The notes: generated by a model from the letters alone, not told the origin. A stretch of DNA of 64,000 bases from Epibacterium ulvae (GCF_900102795.1 NZ_FMWG01000007.1:1-64000); one strand, 5' to 3'; shown: positions 1 through 8,768, counted from the stretch's first letter. Translations and numbers: made by a program.

Positions 1-120
1 TGGCCTTAAACTCTGGATGATGTTGCTTCCGTTTCGACATCTTCGATCTCCTTCGTTGTGAAGATCAGCAGACAACAAATCGTAGCTTACGTCAGTGTCC
101 GGTTTTCCCGGGGTAGCTCA
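1..120 (-). mobile_element. Terminal part of an IS3-family insertion sequence (start of OrfA and one end)
   Basis: The complement of the first 40 bases reads ATG followed by MSKRKQHHPEFKA, the usual beginning of IS3-family OrfA transposase, and the rest lies outside the window. A Shine-Dalgarno AAGGAG precedes this ATG by about 7 bases. The element appears to end near 120, where the minus strand reads TGAGCTACCCCGGGAAAACC, a typical IS3-type terminal repeat starting with TG. Immediately beyond, the sequence enters the middle of an oxidoreductase gene, so the element has cut that gene. The terminus is inferred from motif and context; the other end and any target duplication cannot be seen. Confidence 0.75.
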
Positions 121-121
121 A

Positions 122-764
122 TCTGGCAATGCCAAGGGGGTGCGGTTCAAAACAAAATCCGCACGGGAAATCCGGGCCGAAACCGTTCTGCTACACGATG
201 GGATCATTCCGAATGTGAACCACGGAAGTGCGGCGGGGCTTGCGCTTAAAAGGGATACTGCTCAGGATAGCTGGTACCCGCAATCCAACGACGCCATTCA
301 AGTTGCCGGCGATGCCAGAGGCATTCTCGGCGCTAAGGCGGCCCACCTTAACGGAATCGCGGCAGCACACCGTATCATGGGACAAAACGTGCCGTTGGAC
401 GTGATGGGCAAACTGGAAAAAGAACGCAAATTTCGCACCTTTATCGACCAGATTTACCCTCCCTTCGGCAATGGTGCGCCTGCCGATGAGGAAATGATCA
501 TTTGCCGCTGTGAATCCGTTCGCAAAGCTCAAATCCAAACTGCTGTCGAAAACATTGGCACGGACCCGAACCGCTTGAAAACCAGCTTACGTTGTGGCAT
601 GGGACCTTGTCAGGGGCGCATGTGCGCACTTTCTGTTGAACGTATCATCAGCGAAAATTTCAGGTGCCGATGTTTCTGATGTCGGTCTGCACCGCATCCG
701 CAATCCGATCGTTCCTGTGACCATGGGGCATCTAGCCCAAACGAAAACTGACCCAGATAGCTAA
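122..764 (+). pseudogene. C-terminal remnant of FAD/NAD(P)-binding oxidoreductase with BFD-like [2Fe-2S] domain (opine oxidase A / HcnB type), frameshifted
   Basis: The reading frame starts without a start codon right at the IS3 end and keeps the C-terminal part of a nucleotide-disulfide-type oxidoreductase. Near 490-630 it has the BFD-like cluster motif: CRC, then CGMGPC and GRMC, which bind [2Fe-2S] in opine oxidase subunit A, HcnB and hydroxyproline dehydrogenase alpha subunits. At about 656-662 one extra T shifts the frame. Reading on in the shifted frame gives SGADVSDVGLHRIRNPIVPV, the normal tail of the family, ending at TAA 762-764. The gene is therefore doubly broken: N-terminal loss by the IS element plus a frameshift. 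It lies 18 bases before an opine-dehydrogenase-like gene, so both may have belonged to one opine or imino-acid operon. Confidence 0.75.
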
Positions 765-782
765 CTCTTAGGAAAGACCTCT

Positions 783-1802
783 ATGCGCATTGCAATCTTA
801 GGCACCGGCGGCATTGCCCTAGGCTATGCCGCTCTTCTTGATAAAGTGGGCCATTCGACCGTTCTTTACTCCTTATCGGGCAAAAGCGCCTCATTGCTTA
901 ATAATCAAATGATCGACGTAAGTGGCGCATTTGAACACCAGTTTCAGGCGCGATGCGTGGCAGATATTTCAGAGGCACTGAATGACGCTGAGGCCATCAT
1001 TGTTGCCACCACAGCAAATCACCATGCGGCTATGTTTGACCAAGTCGTGCCACATATCTGTGTCAGCCAACACATATTGATTAGCGCAGAGCTGTCCCTA
1101 AGTGCTGATCATCTTGAGAAACAACTGGCCAAAGCCAACAAGATTATTCCGGTGACAGCGCTGTCCAGCACGATCCTAACGGGTCGGCGCATTGGCAACG
1201 AAGCGGTAAAAATTGGTCTGATGCGTAAGGTCAGCAAGGCCGCCACAACGTCGGCTGCGGCGCAGGACGCAGAAATTGCCTTTTGGCAAAGCATATTTGG
1301 CGAGATCATTCAGTCGGCGCCATCCCGCCTTTGGCTTGCCTTTTCAAATCTCAATCCAACAGTTCACGTTGGCAATGCCATGCTCAATTTCACCCGGATT
1401 GAAAAGGGCGAGGATTGGGGCAACTTTGACGGCATGACAGCAGGTGTCGGAGCTCTGACCGAAGCACTAGATCAGGAACGGTGCAAAGTTGCGGCGGCGT
1501 ATGACGTGTCAGTAACTCCCTTGCTTGACCAATACCAAGCCAACTTTGACTTTAAAGTGGGGACTGGCTTAGCCGAAATGGCAAAAGAGCTCCACATCCG
1601 ACGCGGTGGTCTACCCAAGGGTCCAAGGGACCCAAGCACGCGATACATCACGGAAGATATCCCGTTTGGGACTTGCTTTATCGAGACCTACGCCAAAAAA
1701 AGAGGAATCTCTACGCCACTTCATAGCGCTGCGATAGATATTGTTTCAGCGATCTACGGGCGTGACTTCCGAACTGAAAATAAATTCGGCAATGATCCTT
1801 AG
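783..1802 (+). CDS. NAD(P)-dependent octopine/nopaline (opine) dehydrogenase family protein
   Basis: The 339-residue protein starts with a Rossmann motif GTGGIALG (residues 7-14), like glycerol-3-phosphate dehydrogenase and opine dehydrogenases. A C-terminal helical domain follows with NPTVHVGNAMLNFTRIEKG at about 191-209, which resembles the Octopine_DH domain and its conserved His (here H195). Family members reversibly oxidise N-(carboxyalkyl)-amino acids to an amino acid and a 2-oxo acid. The ATG is preceded by AGGAAAG. It lies directly downstream of the broken opine-oxidase-like gene, which supports an opine-related role. Substrate and direction cannot be told; a 2-dehydropantoate-reductase-like activity is a less likely alternative. 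It appears intact, although expression from the disrupted upstream gene is uncertain. Confidence 0.75.
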   Translation: MRIAILGTGGIALGYAALLDKVGHSTVLYSLSGKSASLLNNQMIDVSGAFEHQFQARCVADISEALNDAEAIIVATTANHHAAMFDQVVPHICVSQHILISAELSLSADHLEKQLAKANKIIPVTALSSTILTGRRIGNEAVKIGLMRKVSKAATTSAAAQDAEIAFWQSIFGEIIQSAPSRLWLAFSNLNPTVHVGNAMLNFTRIEKGEDWGNFDGMTAGVGALTEALDQERCKVAAAYDVSVTPLLDQYQANFDFKVGTGLAEMAKELHIRRGGLPKGPRDPSTRYITEDIPFGTCFIETYAKKRGISTPLHSAAIDIVSAIYGRDFRTENKFGNDP

Positions 1803-1825
1803 CTCAGGTTTGCCTGGATCAGGAT

Positions 1826-2020
1826 ATGCTGCTGACTAAGGACATGTTGCACGCAGGAGCACTGCGGACTTGGCTACGAGAGCAAACACCAAGCGAAGAC
1901 AGAACAGACGACACAGCGCGGCCAGCCTTGCTTGTGGCCTGTCAAATGCTTGATACTATAAAACCCGTCTGGAATTATTTGGATGGGTTGCCCCTTGATC
2001 ATTACTGGCAAGGCCAATAG
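1826..2020 (+). CDS. Short hypothetical ORF (64 codons), doubtful
   Basis: This open frame follows the opine-dehydrogenase-like gene by 23 bases and ends just before the convergent aconitase gene. I recognise no family in it. It has no membrane segment or motif and only a poor ribosome-binding site. It could be a small protein, the degraded tail of another gene, or chance. Confidence 0.2.
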   Translation: MLLTKDMLHAGALRTWLREQTPSEDRTDDTARPALLVACQMLDTIKPVWNYLDGLPLDHYWQGQ

Positions 2021-2044
2021 CTTCCTCAATAATTTAAGCAATAT

Positions 2045-4642
2045 CTAGATTGTCTCCTGCAAGATCGCAGGCAAAATGCCCCCCTTTCGCAGTGTGTCTA
2101 CTTCCTGCCAGGTCTCAACAGCAACACGACAATTAATCATACGTTTCGGTCCATCTGCAGCGTGCAGGATCACCTCTGTTTCCAACAAAGGTGTGAGAGC
2201 CTCATTGGCGATGCTTACCTCAAGACGATCTGCGGCAGTCACGCCCGCATCTTTGGGGACAAAGTCATCAATGATCTGAAGCGGCAGAACTCCCATCCCT
2301 ATCAGATTGGTACGGTGAATACGCTCAAACCCGTTTGCGATGATCGCGCGCGCGCCCAAAAGTGCGACCCCTTTTGCGGCCCAATCACGACTGGACCCCA
2401 TGCCATAGCGTTCACCTGCAAGGATCACGACAGGCTGCCTGCGCTCTGCAAGAATTTGAGAGGCCGCATAGACAGAATGAACCGATCCATCCTCCAGCAC
2501 AGTCTCTGGCGGAGCCAAGCCTTGGGACAGATAGTTGGTCGCCAAACGGTTGGTAAAGAGACCACGAACCATAACCTCCCAATTGCCGCGATAGGCGGCA
2601 TAGACGTTCAAGTCTTTCGGGTCGCCTTCGCGTTCAATCAACCAATGGCCCGCTTCGCTGTTTGGATCGATCCAACCCGCAGGTGAGATGTGGTCCGTGG
2701 TCATATCATCGCCCAACACCAGAAGCGGTGCGGCCTGATAATGTCCAAGACGAGAGGTTTCTTGCAAAGATGCGAATTTAGGACGACGCAGATAACGCGA
2801 ACTAGCGCTCCAGGGGAATTGAGCGGCTTTTGGTGCTTTGATTTCGTCCCACTGTTTGCTACGCCACGCTTCAGAAAAAGCCTGCGGTACGTCGGTGGGC
2901 TTAAAGCCTTTGGTCAGTGCCGCGTTAATCTCTGCCTCGTCGGGCCATATATCTGTCAGATAGACATCCTTGCCATCCGTTGATTGGCCAATCGGGTCAC
3001 TTAGAATGTCGCCCTGAATGGTGCCCTTCAGCGCATAGGACACGACCAAAGGAGGCGAGGCCAGATAGCCCAAATCAAGTTTTGGATGTACACGACCCGG
3101 GAAGTTGCGGTTACCAGATAAGATCGCTGGGATAGCTTTCTTTTCACGTAGAGCGTGTTCGATCACTTCAGGTAACGGTCCTGGATTGCCGATACAGGTC
3201 GTGCAACCAAAGCCCACAATGGAAAAACCAACGGAATCCAAATCTTCCATCAGTTCAGCGCGTTCCAGATATGCCCGTGCCGAGGGGGATCCCGGTGCCA
3301 GCGACGTCTTAACCCAATGCGGTGGACGCAGACCAAAAGCGCGCGCCTTGCGCGCCAACAGACCGGCAGAGACCAAAAGGCGTGGATCAGATGTGTTCGT
3401 ACAACTGGTGATCGCAGCAACCCCAATGGCCCCATCAGGCGCTTCGCCTACATCGCGATCAAGACCCACAGGTAGGTCTTTCAGCTCCCGGCCAATCGCC
3501 TTTTCAATACTGGCACGCGCATCCTTTGGCGCGCAGCAATCCTGCGGGCGGCGAGGGCCAGCGATATTGGTGCCGATGCTATCCAGATCAATCACAATGC
3601 TGCGGTCAAATCGAGGACGCTCTGCCGGATCAAACCAAAGTCCCATCGCTTTGAACACAGGTTCGATACTGCCGGTCAGCGCGTCAGGGCGATCCGTGCG
3701 GCGCAAATAGCTGACTACCTCTTCGTCTGCCGGGAAAAACCCGGTTGAGGCACCATATTCTGGAGCCATGTTCGCGATGACTGAGCGCGCATCTGCTGAA
3801 AGGGTGGAGACTCCTGCCCCGAAGAATTCGACAAAATTACCGGCTACGCCAATCTCACGCAGCTTTTGCGTAATCACCAAGGCCAAATCGGTTGGTGTAA
3901 CCCCAGCTTTCAAAGCCCCAGTCAGCTCCACCCCAACCACTTCGGGCACGGCCAGAGAAACAGTTCGGCCAAACATCACGCTTTCCGCTTCCAAGCCGCC
4001 GATGCCCCAGGCCAAAACTCCGATCCCGTTGATCATAGGCGTGTGGCTGTCTGTGCCAAGCAACATATCAGGATGCGCAAATCCATTCTCGCCCATCACC
4101 AACAAAGTCGCCAGCTGTTCAAGGTTGATCGTGTGCATGATCCCGGTGCCCGGAGGATTCACCGTCACCCCGTCCATGTTCACCGACGCCCATTTCATAA
4201 AGGCATAGCGTTCGCGGTTCCGGGTGATCTCATTGCGACGGTTGATGACGCTCGCATCGCTTTGCGCATAGACATCAACGGCCAAAGAATGGTCGACGGA
4301 TACCTCGACAGGCAAAGTCGGTGTCAGGCTGCTTGGATCACCACCCGCTTCCGTAACCGCATCGCGCAGGCCCGCAATATCGGCCAGCGCAGGTGTACAG
4401 GTCGTGTCATGCATCAAAATCCGATTTGGCCGAAAAGACAGCTCCGCTTGCGACGGCTTTCCTGCCAGCCACCCATCCAGCGCAACGTGCAGATCCCCAA
4501 GGCTCGCGCCTGCCCGCACATGGTTTTCAGCCAATAGCCGCAACACATGTGGCAGGCGTGGCAAGCGATCTCCGAGGATTCGTAGTAAATCTACGCTTTG
4601 CACAGATTGGCTTGGAGTCTGGATGGATTTCTGAGGAAACAT
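2045..4642 (-). CDS. acnA: Aconitase-family hydro-lyase (AcnA type), in an organic-acid catabolic operon
   Basis: The 865-residue protein has the full aconitase A layout: three N-terminal domains binding a [4Fe-4S] cluster and a C-terminal swivel domain. Cluster ligands are visible at C414 (AITSCTNTS) and C480/C483 (FGCTTCIGN), and the swivel-domain motif GMGSSRDWAAKG is near the end. It should isomerise or hydrate a tricarboxylic acid in the cytoplasm. The start has a strong AGGAGG site, and the ATG overlaps the stop of the upstream AbrB-type gene (TAATG), so the two are translationally coupled. Being last in an operon with a tricarboxylate transporter and acid-sugar enzymes suggests a dedicated catabolic substrate, not only citrate in the TCA cycle. 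The N-terminal segment LMHDTTCTPALADIAGLRDA differs from E. coli AcnA (LMQDFTGVPAVVDLAAMR), which is compatible with a specialised subfamily. It does not look like AcnD. Confidence 0.85.
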   Translation of the reverse strand: MFPQKSIQTPSQSVQSVDLLRILGDRLPRLPHVLRLLAENHVRAGASLGDLHVALDGWLAGKPSQAELSFRPNRILMHDTTCTPALADIAGLRDAVTEAGGDPSSLTPTLPVEVSVDHSLAVDVYAQSDASVINRRNEITRNRERYAFMKWASVNMDGVTVNPPGTGIMHTINLEQLATLLVMGENGFAHPDMLLGTDSHTPMINGIGVLAWGIGGLEAESVMFGRTVSLAVPEVVGVELTGALKAGVTPTDLALVITQKLREIGVAGNFVEFFGAGVSTLSADARSVIANMAPEYGASTGFFPADEEVVSYLRRTDRPDALTGSIEPVFKAMGLWFDPAERPRFDRSIVIDLDSIGTNIAGPRRPQDCCAPKDARASIEKAIGRELKDLPVGLDRDVGEAPDGAIGVAAITSCTNTSDPRLLVSAGLLARKARAFGLRPPHWVKTSLAPGSPSARAYLERAELMEDLDSVGFSIVGFGCTTCIGNPGPLPEVIEHALREKKAIPAILSGNRNFPGRVHPKLDLGYLASPPLVVSYALKGTIQGDILSDPIGQSTDGKDVYLTDIWPDEAEINAALTKGFKPTDVPQAFSEAWRSKQWDEIKAPKAAQFPWSASSRYLRRPKFASLQETSRLGHYQAAPLLVLGDDMTTDHISPAGWIDPNSEAGHWLIEREGDPKDLNVYAAYRGNWEVMVRGLFTNRLATNYLSQGLAPPETVLEDGSVHSVYAASQILAERRQPVVILAGERYGMGSSRDWAAKGVALLGARAIIANGFERIHRTNLIGMGVLPLQIIDDFVPKDAGVTAADRLEVSIANEALTPLLETEVILHAADGPKRMINCRVAVETWQEVDTLRKGGILPAILQETI

Positions 4643-5682
4643 TAAGGCCTCCTAGTCAGGGATTTTAGAATGAGCGGCGCGGTGCACAAGGCGCCAAGAA
4701 CACGAGCGATATGATGAAAGCCTATGATTGCAACCTCTTGCCCGATGGAGATGGCAATCAAAGACATCTCGGCAAGCCCACCGGGAGAATAAGCCAATGC
4801 CAGCGTGATGGGATCAGCATCAAAGAAACCAGCGCCCACAAGCGCCGAACCAAAGGCAAAACAAATTTGCACCATGACGACGCAAGCAGCCGCCAGCACC
4901 ACCTGCATCAAAAGCTTGGTAGAGACCCCAGCAAAGCGACTGCCAACATTAATGCCGATAAATATCTGCACCACGTTTGACAGCTGCGTCGACACTACAA
5001 AATCGGTCACCCCGGTGACATGCAACACGCAGCAGACAAGCATCGGCACAAGCACAATACGGGCAGGAATGAACTTCAACTTCTGAGACAGCAGCCCCGC
5101 CGCAATACAGACCACAAACCAGAAGGCGTCATCCCATTCCGTGCAAGGAAGAGCCGGACCACTGCCCCGGACGATTTCGTTTTCAGCGACGAAATCGATC
5201 AAGATTGGGATAAGCAGGATCGCCAACGCAATGCGTACCGCATGTACGATCGCCACGCGCCATTGCTCTCCGCCTGTGGTTCCACTCAGCAGGATCATTT
5301 CAGCAATGCCACCGGGAACCGAACACAACGCGGATTCAGATTTCCCGAAGGAAAAGGCACGGCGCAGGAGCTGGTAGTTCACAAAACCACCAAGCAGCAT
5401 CACTGCCACCATAAAGACAAAAGACGGCCACCAAACCTTTAACGATTGCAGCACACCAAGGGTCACGGATGCACCCAGCATGGTGCCAACTGAAGCCCTA
5501 ACAAAGGACATGATCCCGCGCGATTGATGCACCGGAATTTTGAGGAACGTCATGGCGACGACGCTCAGCATAGAGCCGATGAGCCAGCCGAGGGGGATGC
5601 CAGTTAATGAAACGAGCCACCCTCCAGGCACAGCAATAACAATTGTCGCGACTGGCGTGATATTCACCTTTAGCCGGTTCAA
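4642..5682 (-). CDS. AbrB-family (duplicated AbrB) integral membrane protein
   Basis: The 346-residue protein is hydrophobic throughout, with about ten predicted membrane segments in two related halves, as in the Gneg_AbrB_dup family often mislabelled ammonia monooxygenase. Conserved landmarks are the PGGIAEM and SPGGLAEMSLIA motifs, one in each half. The start is probably TTG, overlapping the TGA of the RraA-like gene (TTGA), and its stop overlaps the aconitase start, so it is embedded in the operon. The molecular function of the family is not established; a transporter or permease-like role fits the context. It is not a DNA-binding AbrB protein. Confidence 0.8.
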   Translation of the reverse strand: MNRLKVNITPVATIVIAVPGGWLVSLTGIPLGWLIGSMLSVVAMTFLKIPVHQSRGIMSFVRASVGTMLGASVTLGVLQSLKVWWPSFVFMVAVMLLGGFVNYQLLRRAFSFGKSESALCSVPGGIAEMILLSGTTGGEQWRVAIVHAVRIALAILLIPILIDFVAENEIVRGSGPALPCTEWDDAFWFVVCIAAGLLSQKLKFIPARIVLVPMLVCCVLHVTGVTDFVVSTQLSNVVQIFIGINVGSRFAGVSTKLLMQVVLAAACVVMVQICFAFGSALVGAGFFDADPITLALAYSPGGLAEMSLIAISIGQEVAIIGFHHIARVLGALCTAPLILKSLTRRP

Positions 5683-6152
5683 ACCAGATTAGCTGGGCTG
5701 TAGAGAACCCCATCTGCGTCCGCATAAACATAATGGCCAGATTCAAAGCGAACCCCACCGAATTTAATGTCGATCCCGGCTTGGCCCGAATTTGTTTTGT
5801 CTGACCTCACAGGCGATGTGCCTAGTGCAAAAACGGCAATGTCCATTTCATTGACTTCGACGCTGTCGCGGATGGCTCCATTGATGATCAAACCGGCCCA
5901 ACCGCTGTCAATCGCCCAGCCAGCCATTTTGTCACCAAGGATGGCAGTGCGTGTTGAGCCTCCACCATCCACAACAAGAATACGCCCTTCGCCGGGAGAC
6001 TGAAGCAACTCACGCATTTGGGTGTTTTCTTCAAAACACTTCACCGTCTCGATCATTCCGCCGATGAAAGTTTTTTTCCCAAATTTTCGGAAGGGTAGAT
6101 GCACAAATTCCAGCTGTGTCGCGTGATTATCAATAAGGTCTGCGGTTTTCAT
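5679..6152 (-). CDS. RraA-like protein, probable class II pyruvate aldolase / oxaloacetate decarboxylase
   Basis: The 157-residue protein is very similar to E. coli RraA along its length (KCFEEN, VVDGGGSTRTA, FGGVRFESG). It differs at the decisive site: it has D74 followed after exactly 20 residues by R95-D96 (NGAIRDS), the D-x20-RD motif of HMG/CHA aldolases. E. coli RraA has RQ there and lacks aldolase activity. A lyase or decarboxylase role in this acid-degradation operon is therefore more likely than regulation of RNase E. The start at 6152 is chosen because GAGAG lies about 7 bases upstream and because it sits 8 bases after the otnC stop; an upstream ATG at 6173 would overlap otnC. Confidence 0.8.
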   Translation of the reverse strand: MKTADLIDNHATQLEFVHLPFRKFGKKTFIGGMIETVKCFEENTQMRELLQSPGEGRILVVDGGGSTRTAILGDKMAGWAIDSGWAGLIINGAIRDSVEVNEMDIAVFALGTSPVRSDKTNSGQAGIDIKFGGVRFESGHYVYADADGVLYSPANLV

Positions 6153-6159
6153 GATGCTC

Positions 6160-6801
6160 TCAAATCGTTCCAAACGTAGTCTGCAGTTCGGCCACTTCTT
6201 CTTCGCTCAAAAGTTTGGTCTTTTGCCCACGCAGCGCCACCAACAGCTTGGCTGTTTCTTCCAGCTCTTCGGCGGCGCAAACGGCCGAGAACAGGTCTTT
6301 TCCGCTTACGACAGGGCCGTGATTGCCAAGCAAAACAGCCCCGTATTGGCCGTTCAGGTCTCGGATCAACTCACCGGACTTTGGATCGCCCGGCTTTACG
6401 TATGGCACCAGTTTCACGGCACCTACGCGCATCACCACATAGGGCGTCAGCGGCGGTATGCAGTCATCTGCATTGACGTCCGTAAGGCAGGACAATGCGG
6501 TAGCCCATGTAGAATGCAAATGCACAACGGCACCGGCCTGTGGGCGCGTTTCATAAAAGGCCTGATGCAAGAACACTTCTTTGGTGGGGCGGTCTCCGGC
6601 CACGTGATTGCCCTCAAGATCGATCTTGGCGATCCTCTCTGGCACCAGATCGCCAAGCGTCACATTAGTCGGTGTCATGAGAATACCGTCTTCAAGGCGT
6701 ACCGAGACGTTACCCGCAGTGCCAACAGAAAACCCACGGTTAAACAGAGACTTACATAGCCGCGCCATATCCTCGCGCACATTGAGTTCTGCCGGTTTCA
6801 T
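6160..6801 (-). CDS. otnC: 3-oxo-tetronate 4-phosphate decarboxylase-like class II aldolase
   Basis: This is a 213-residue class II aldolase/adducin fold protein of the YgbL/OtnC group. Zinc-ligand motifs are visible as VVHLHSTW (H94 and H96 in this numbering) and GNHGPVVSG, with the catalytic glutamate in TKEVF. OtnC decarboxylates 3-oxo-tetronate 4-phosphate to dihydroxyacetone phosphate. The ATG overlaps the otnK stop as TGATG, so otnK and otnC are coupled, as they are in known tetronate operons. The frame could start one codon earlier at TTG, but the ATG fits better. Related members are fuculose- or ribulose-phosphate aldolases, but the pairing with otnK favours the OtnC assignment. Confidence 0.85.
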   Translation of the reverse strand: MKPAELNVREDMARLCKSLFNRGFSVGTAGNVSVRLEDGILMTPTNVTLGDLVPERIAKIDLEGNHVAGDRPTKEVFLHQAFYETRPQAGAVVHLHSTWATALSCLTDVNADDCIPPLTPYVVMRVGAVKLVPYVKPGDPKSGELIRDLNGQYGAVLLGNHGPVVSGKDLFSAVCAAEELEETAKLLVALRGQKTKLLSEEEVAELQTTFGTI

Positions 6802-8084
6802 CAATTGTCCCCCATGATCGACAAAGCTCTTCTAAAGAAATCAGGCGCTCCGAAATTCCCAGATTTCAATGCAAGTAAGACAGGATCACCGTCCCCTAGT
6901 TTAAGAATGGGCACGCCTGGGTCGATCTCCGGGCCAATCTGCATCGTCGGATTACCAAGCTCGTCTGCAACCGCTTGCGCCACCGCGCCAGAGGTTTCCC
7001 CACCTGCAACAACGATTTTACGATAGCCCTGCTGAATGAGCTTGCGTGCGGTATCGGCAAAGAGTGCGTCCAGAGTCGCGGCTACTTTCTCGCGACCAAA
7101 CATATTTTGAATTTCTTTGACATCCTCTGGCGTGCCGGAAGAATAGATGAGCGGCTGCTTGCCTTGATGCTCGATTATGAAGCTGACCAATGTGTCCGCA
7201 GTGATGTGACCTGAAATAACTTTGGGCACGTCAATCGCATAGGCAGGCTGGCTACTTTGATGCAAGTCCACTTGACCGCGAGTCGCGCCAGAACAGGACC
7301 CAGCCAAAATGGCGTCGGGACCACCCTGTTGTTCAAATGTGGTCTCACCGCCGCGTGCCAATCGTTTACGAATAAAGTTACGGGGCAGGCCAAGCGCGAT
7401 GCCAGAACCACCGGTGATCAAAGGCGCATCTTCTAGCGCTTCGCCAATAGTTAGAAGGTCATCGTCAGATATCGCATCAACGACAGTGAACATATTGCCA
7501 GCCTTGGCATCCTCGGCCAAAGCCGCGGCAACGCTGGAAGCCCCATCTGTTACGACCGCCTGCGCCACATGTCCCACGCCCCATTTTGTTTGCAGAGCCA
7601 AAAAGCGGCGGATGTCTGGATCGGTCATCGGTGTTAGCGGGTGATTTTGCATGCCACTTTCGTTCAGTAACGTGTCAAAAACAAAGAGATGGCCTTGGTA
7701 AACGGTTCGACCAACGGTTGGAAATGCCGGGCAAACAACAACACCGCGCGCATTCATCGCCAAGGCGAGCGCCTGGCCAACAGGGCCAATGTTGCCTTCG
7801 GTTGTTGAGTCAAAAGTCGAACAGTATTTGAAGATGATCTGCCGACACCCTTGTTCCAGTAGCCATTCAAGGGCGGCAAGGCTTTCCGCCACAGCCTCAT
7901 CTATAGGTGCCGTGCGACTTTTCAGAGAAATCACACCCGCTTCAACATGCTCCGCAGCTGGCCCGTATGGGATACCCGGGAACTGCGCAGTGGCCAAACC
8001 ACCTTCAGGCGCAACGCCCTTCGCCAGGGTGTTTGCAATATCGCTAGCCCCTGTGAAATCATCGGCAATAACACCAATCAGCAT
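6801..8084 (-). CDS. otnK: Four-carbon acid sugar kinase (3-oxo-tetronate kinase, OtnK/YgbK family)
   Basis: The 427-residue length is typical of the family. The N-terminal domain begins IGVIADDFTGASDIA and contains KYCSTFDSTTEGNIGPV; the C-terminal nucleotide-binding domain contains VVAGGETSGAVAQAV. OtnK phosphorylates 3-oxo-tetronate (2-oxo sugar acid) at O4, feeding OtnC. The usual partner isomerase OtnI is not found anywhere in the window. Here the 3-oxo acid is presumably supplied by the neighbouring isopropylmalate-type dehydrogenase or by another enzyme of the operon. It is cytoplasmic and part of the minus-strand operon running from the dehydrogenase to the aconitase. Confidence 0.88.
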   Translation of the reverse strand: MLIGVIADDFTGASDIANTLAKGVAPEGGLATAQFPGIPYGPAAEHVEAGVISLKSRTAPIDEAVAESLAALEWLLEQGCRQIIFKYCSTFDSTTEGNIGPVGQALALAMNARGVVVCPAFPTVGRTVYQGHLFVFDTLLNESGMQNHPLTPMTDPDIRRFLALQTKWGVGHVAQAVVTDGASSVAAALAEDAKAGNMFTVVDAISDDDLLTIGEALEDAPLITGGSGIALGLPRNFIRKRLARGGETTFEQQGGPDAILAGSCSGATRGQVDLHQSSQPAYAIDVPKVISGHITADTLVSFIIEHQGKQPLIYSSGTPEDVKEIQNMFGREKVAATLDALFADTARKLIQQGYRKIVVAGGETSGAVAQAVADELGNPTMQIGPEIDPGVPILKLGDGDPVLLALKSGNFGAPDFFRRALSIMGDN

Positions 8085-8096
8085 TTAATTGCTTCC

Positions 8097-8768
8097 TTAT
8101 TTTGACTTTCCGCTCAACGCGGCTTGTAGTTTATGGATCGCGGCTTCTGGGCTTGTGAGCACCGGCACATCGGTCACCGCACGCACGGCGCTTGCAGCGC
8201 GCGCCATCGAGAAATGTGCCAGCAAGATCGCGTCAGCCTTGCCGACCGTCTTCGCGGCCTCTGCAATCAAGCGGTCATGGGTTTCCGCGTCTCCCGCTTT
8301 CAAAGCATTCAATGCGCCTTCCGCATAAACAGAGCGGATTCTCGCGGAGGATTTCCGGGCGGCTGCTTCTTTGACAAACTCGTCCTCCATGCCTTTGCAT
8401 GCCGGTGCGAAAGTATAGATCATTGCGATGTCGTCACCTTCAAAAAATGCCGCTTCGAACATGGCTTCGTTTGGCTTCAGAATCGGAATGTCTGATGTAG
8501 CGGCGGCTTCTTCGATGCCGCTGCCAAATGCGGAGCAGGTGTAAAGTATACCATCTGGGTTCATCTTTTCCGCGTAACGTGCAAGTCGCACAATGCGGGC
8601 ATTTAATTCATCAAGCGTTGCGACTCCGCTGGCGCGGTCAGCGGACAGGCCTTCTTCCAAAATTGTGATGATGTCCGCATCAGGCCAAAGTTCCTTGGTC
8701 GCTGTCTCGATTGGCTCGACCGCTACACGGGTCGCGTGGATCAAAGCGATTCGTGGTTTTAACGGCAT
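8097..8768 (-). CDS. Aspartate/glutamate/hydantoin racemase-superfamily protein, single-cysteine variant
   Basis: The 223-residue protein has the fold signature of Asp/Glu racemases, maleate isomerases and arylmalonate decarboxylases. The N-lobe catalytic Cys is present (LYTCSAFG, C78). At the C-lobe position, where a racemase carries a second Cys, the sequence is ILLAHFSMARAA with no Cys. A two-base racemisation is therefore unlikely, and an isomerase or decarboxylase reaction is more plausible. It sits between otnK and the dehydrogenase gene, with only 12 bases to otnK, so it should act on an intermediate of the same pathway. The substrate is unknown. Confidence 0.75.
   Translation of the reverse strand: MPLKPRIALIHATRVAVEPIETATKELWPDADIITILEEGLSADRASGVATLDELNARIVRLARYAEKMNPDGILYTCSAFGSGIEEAAATSDIPILKPNEAMFEAAFFEGDDIAMIYTFAPACKGMEDEFVKEAAARKSSARIRSVYAEGALNALKAGDAETHDRLIAEAAKTVGKADAILLAHFSMARAASAVRAVTDVPVLTSPEAAIHKLQAALSGKSK

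Noticed and set aside
3105-4537. Long plus-strand open frames opposite the aconitase gene
   Set aside because: They are antisense to a well-conserved 865-residue protein and have no family features; GC-rich codons leave stop-poor antisense frames.
2045-4642. Assignment of the aconitase as 2-methylcitrate dehydratase AcnD
   Set aside because: N-terminal motifs follow AcnA and not AcnD, and no prpB/prpC/prpF genes are nearby.
6151-6759. 202-codon plus-strand frame opposite otnC
   Set aside because: Antisense to a class II aldolase with clear metal motifs; the product shows no domain.
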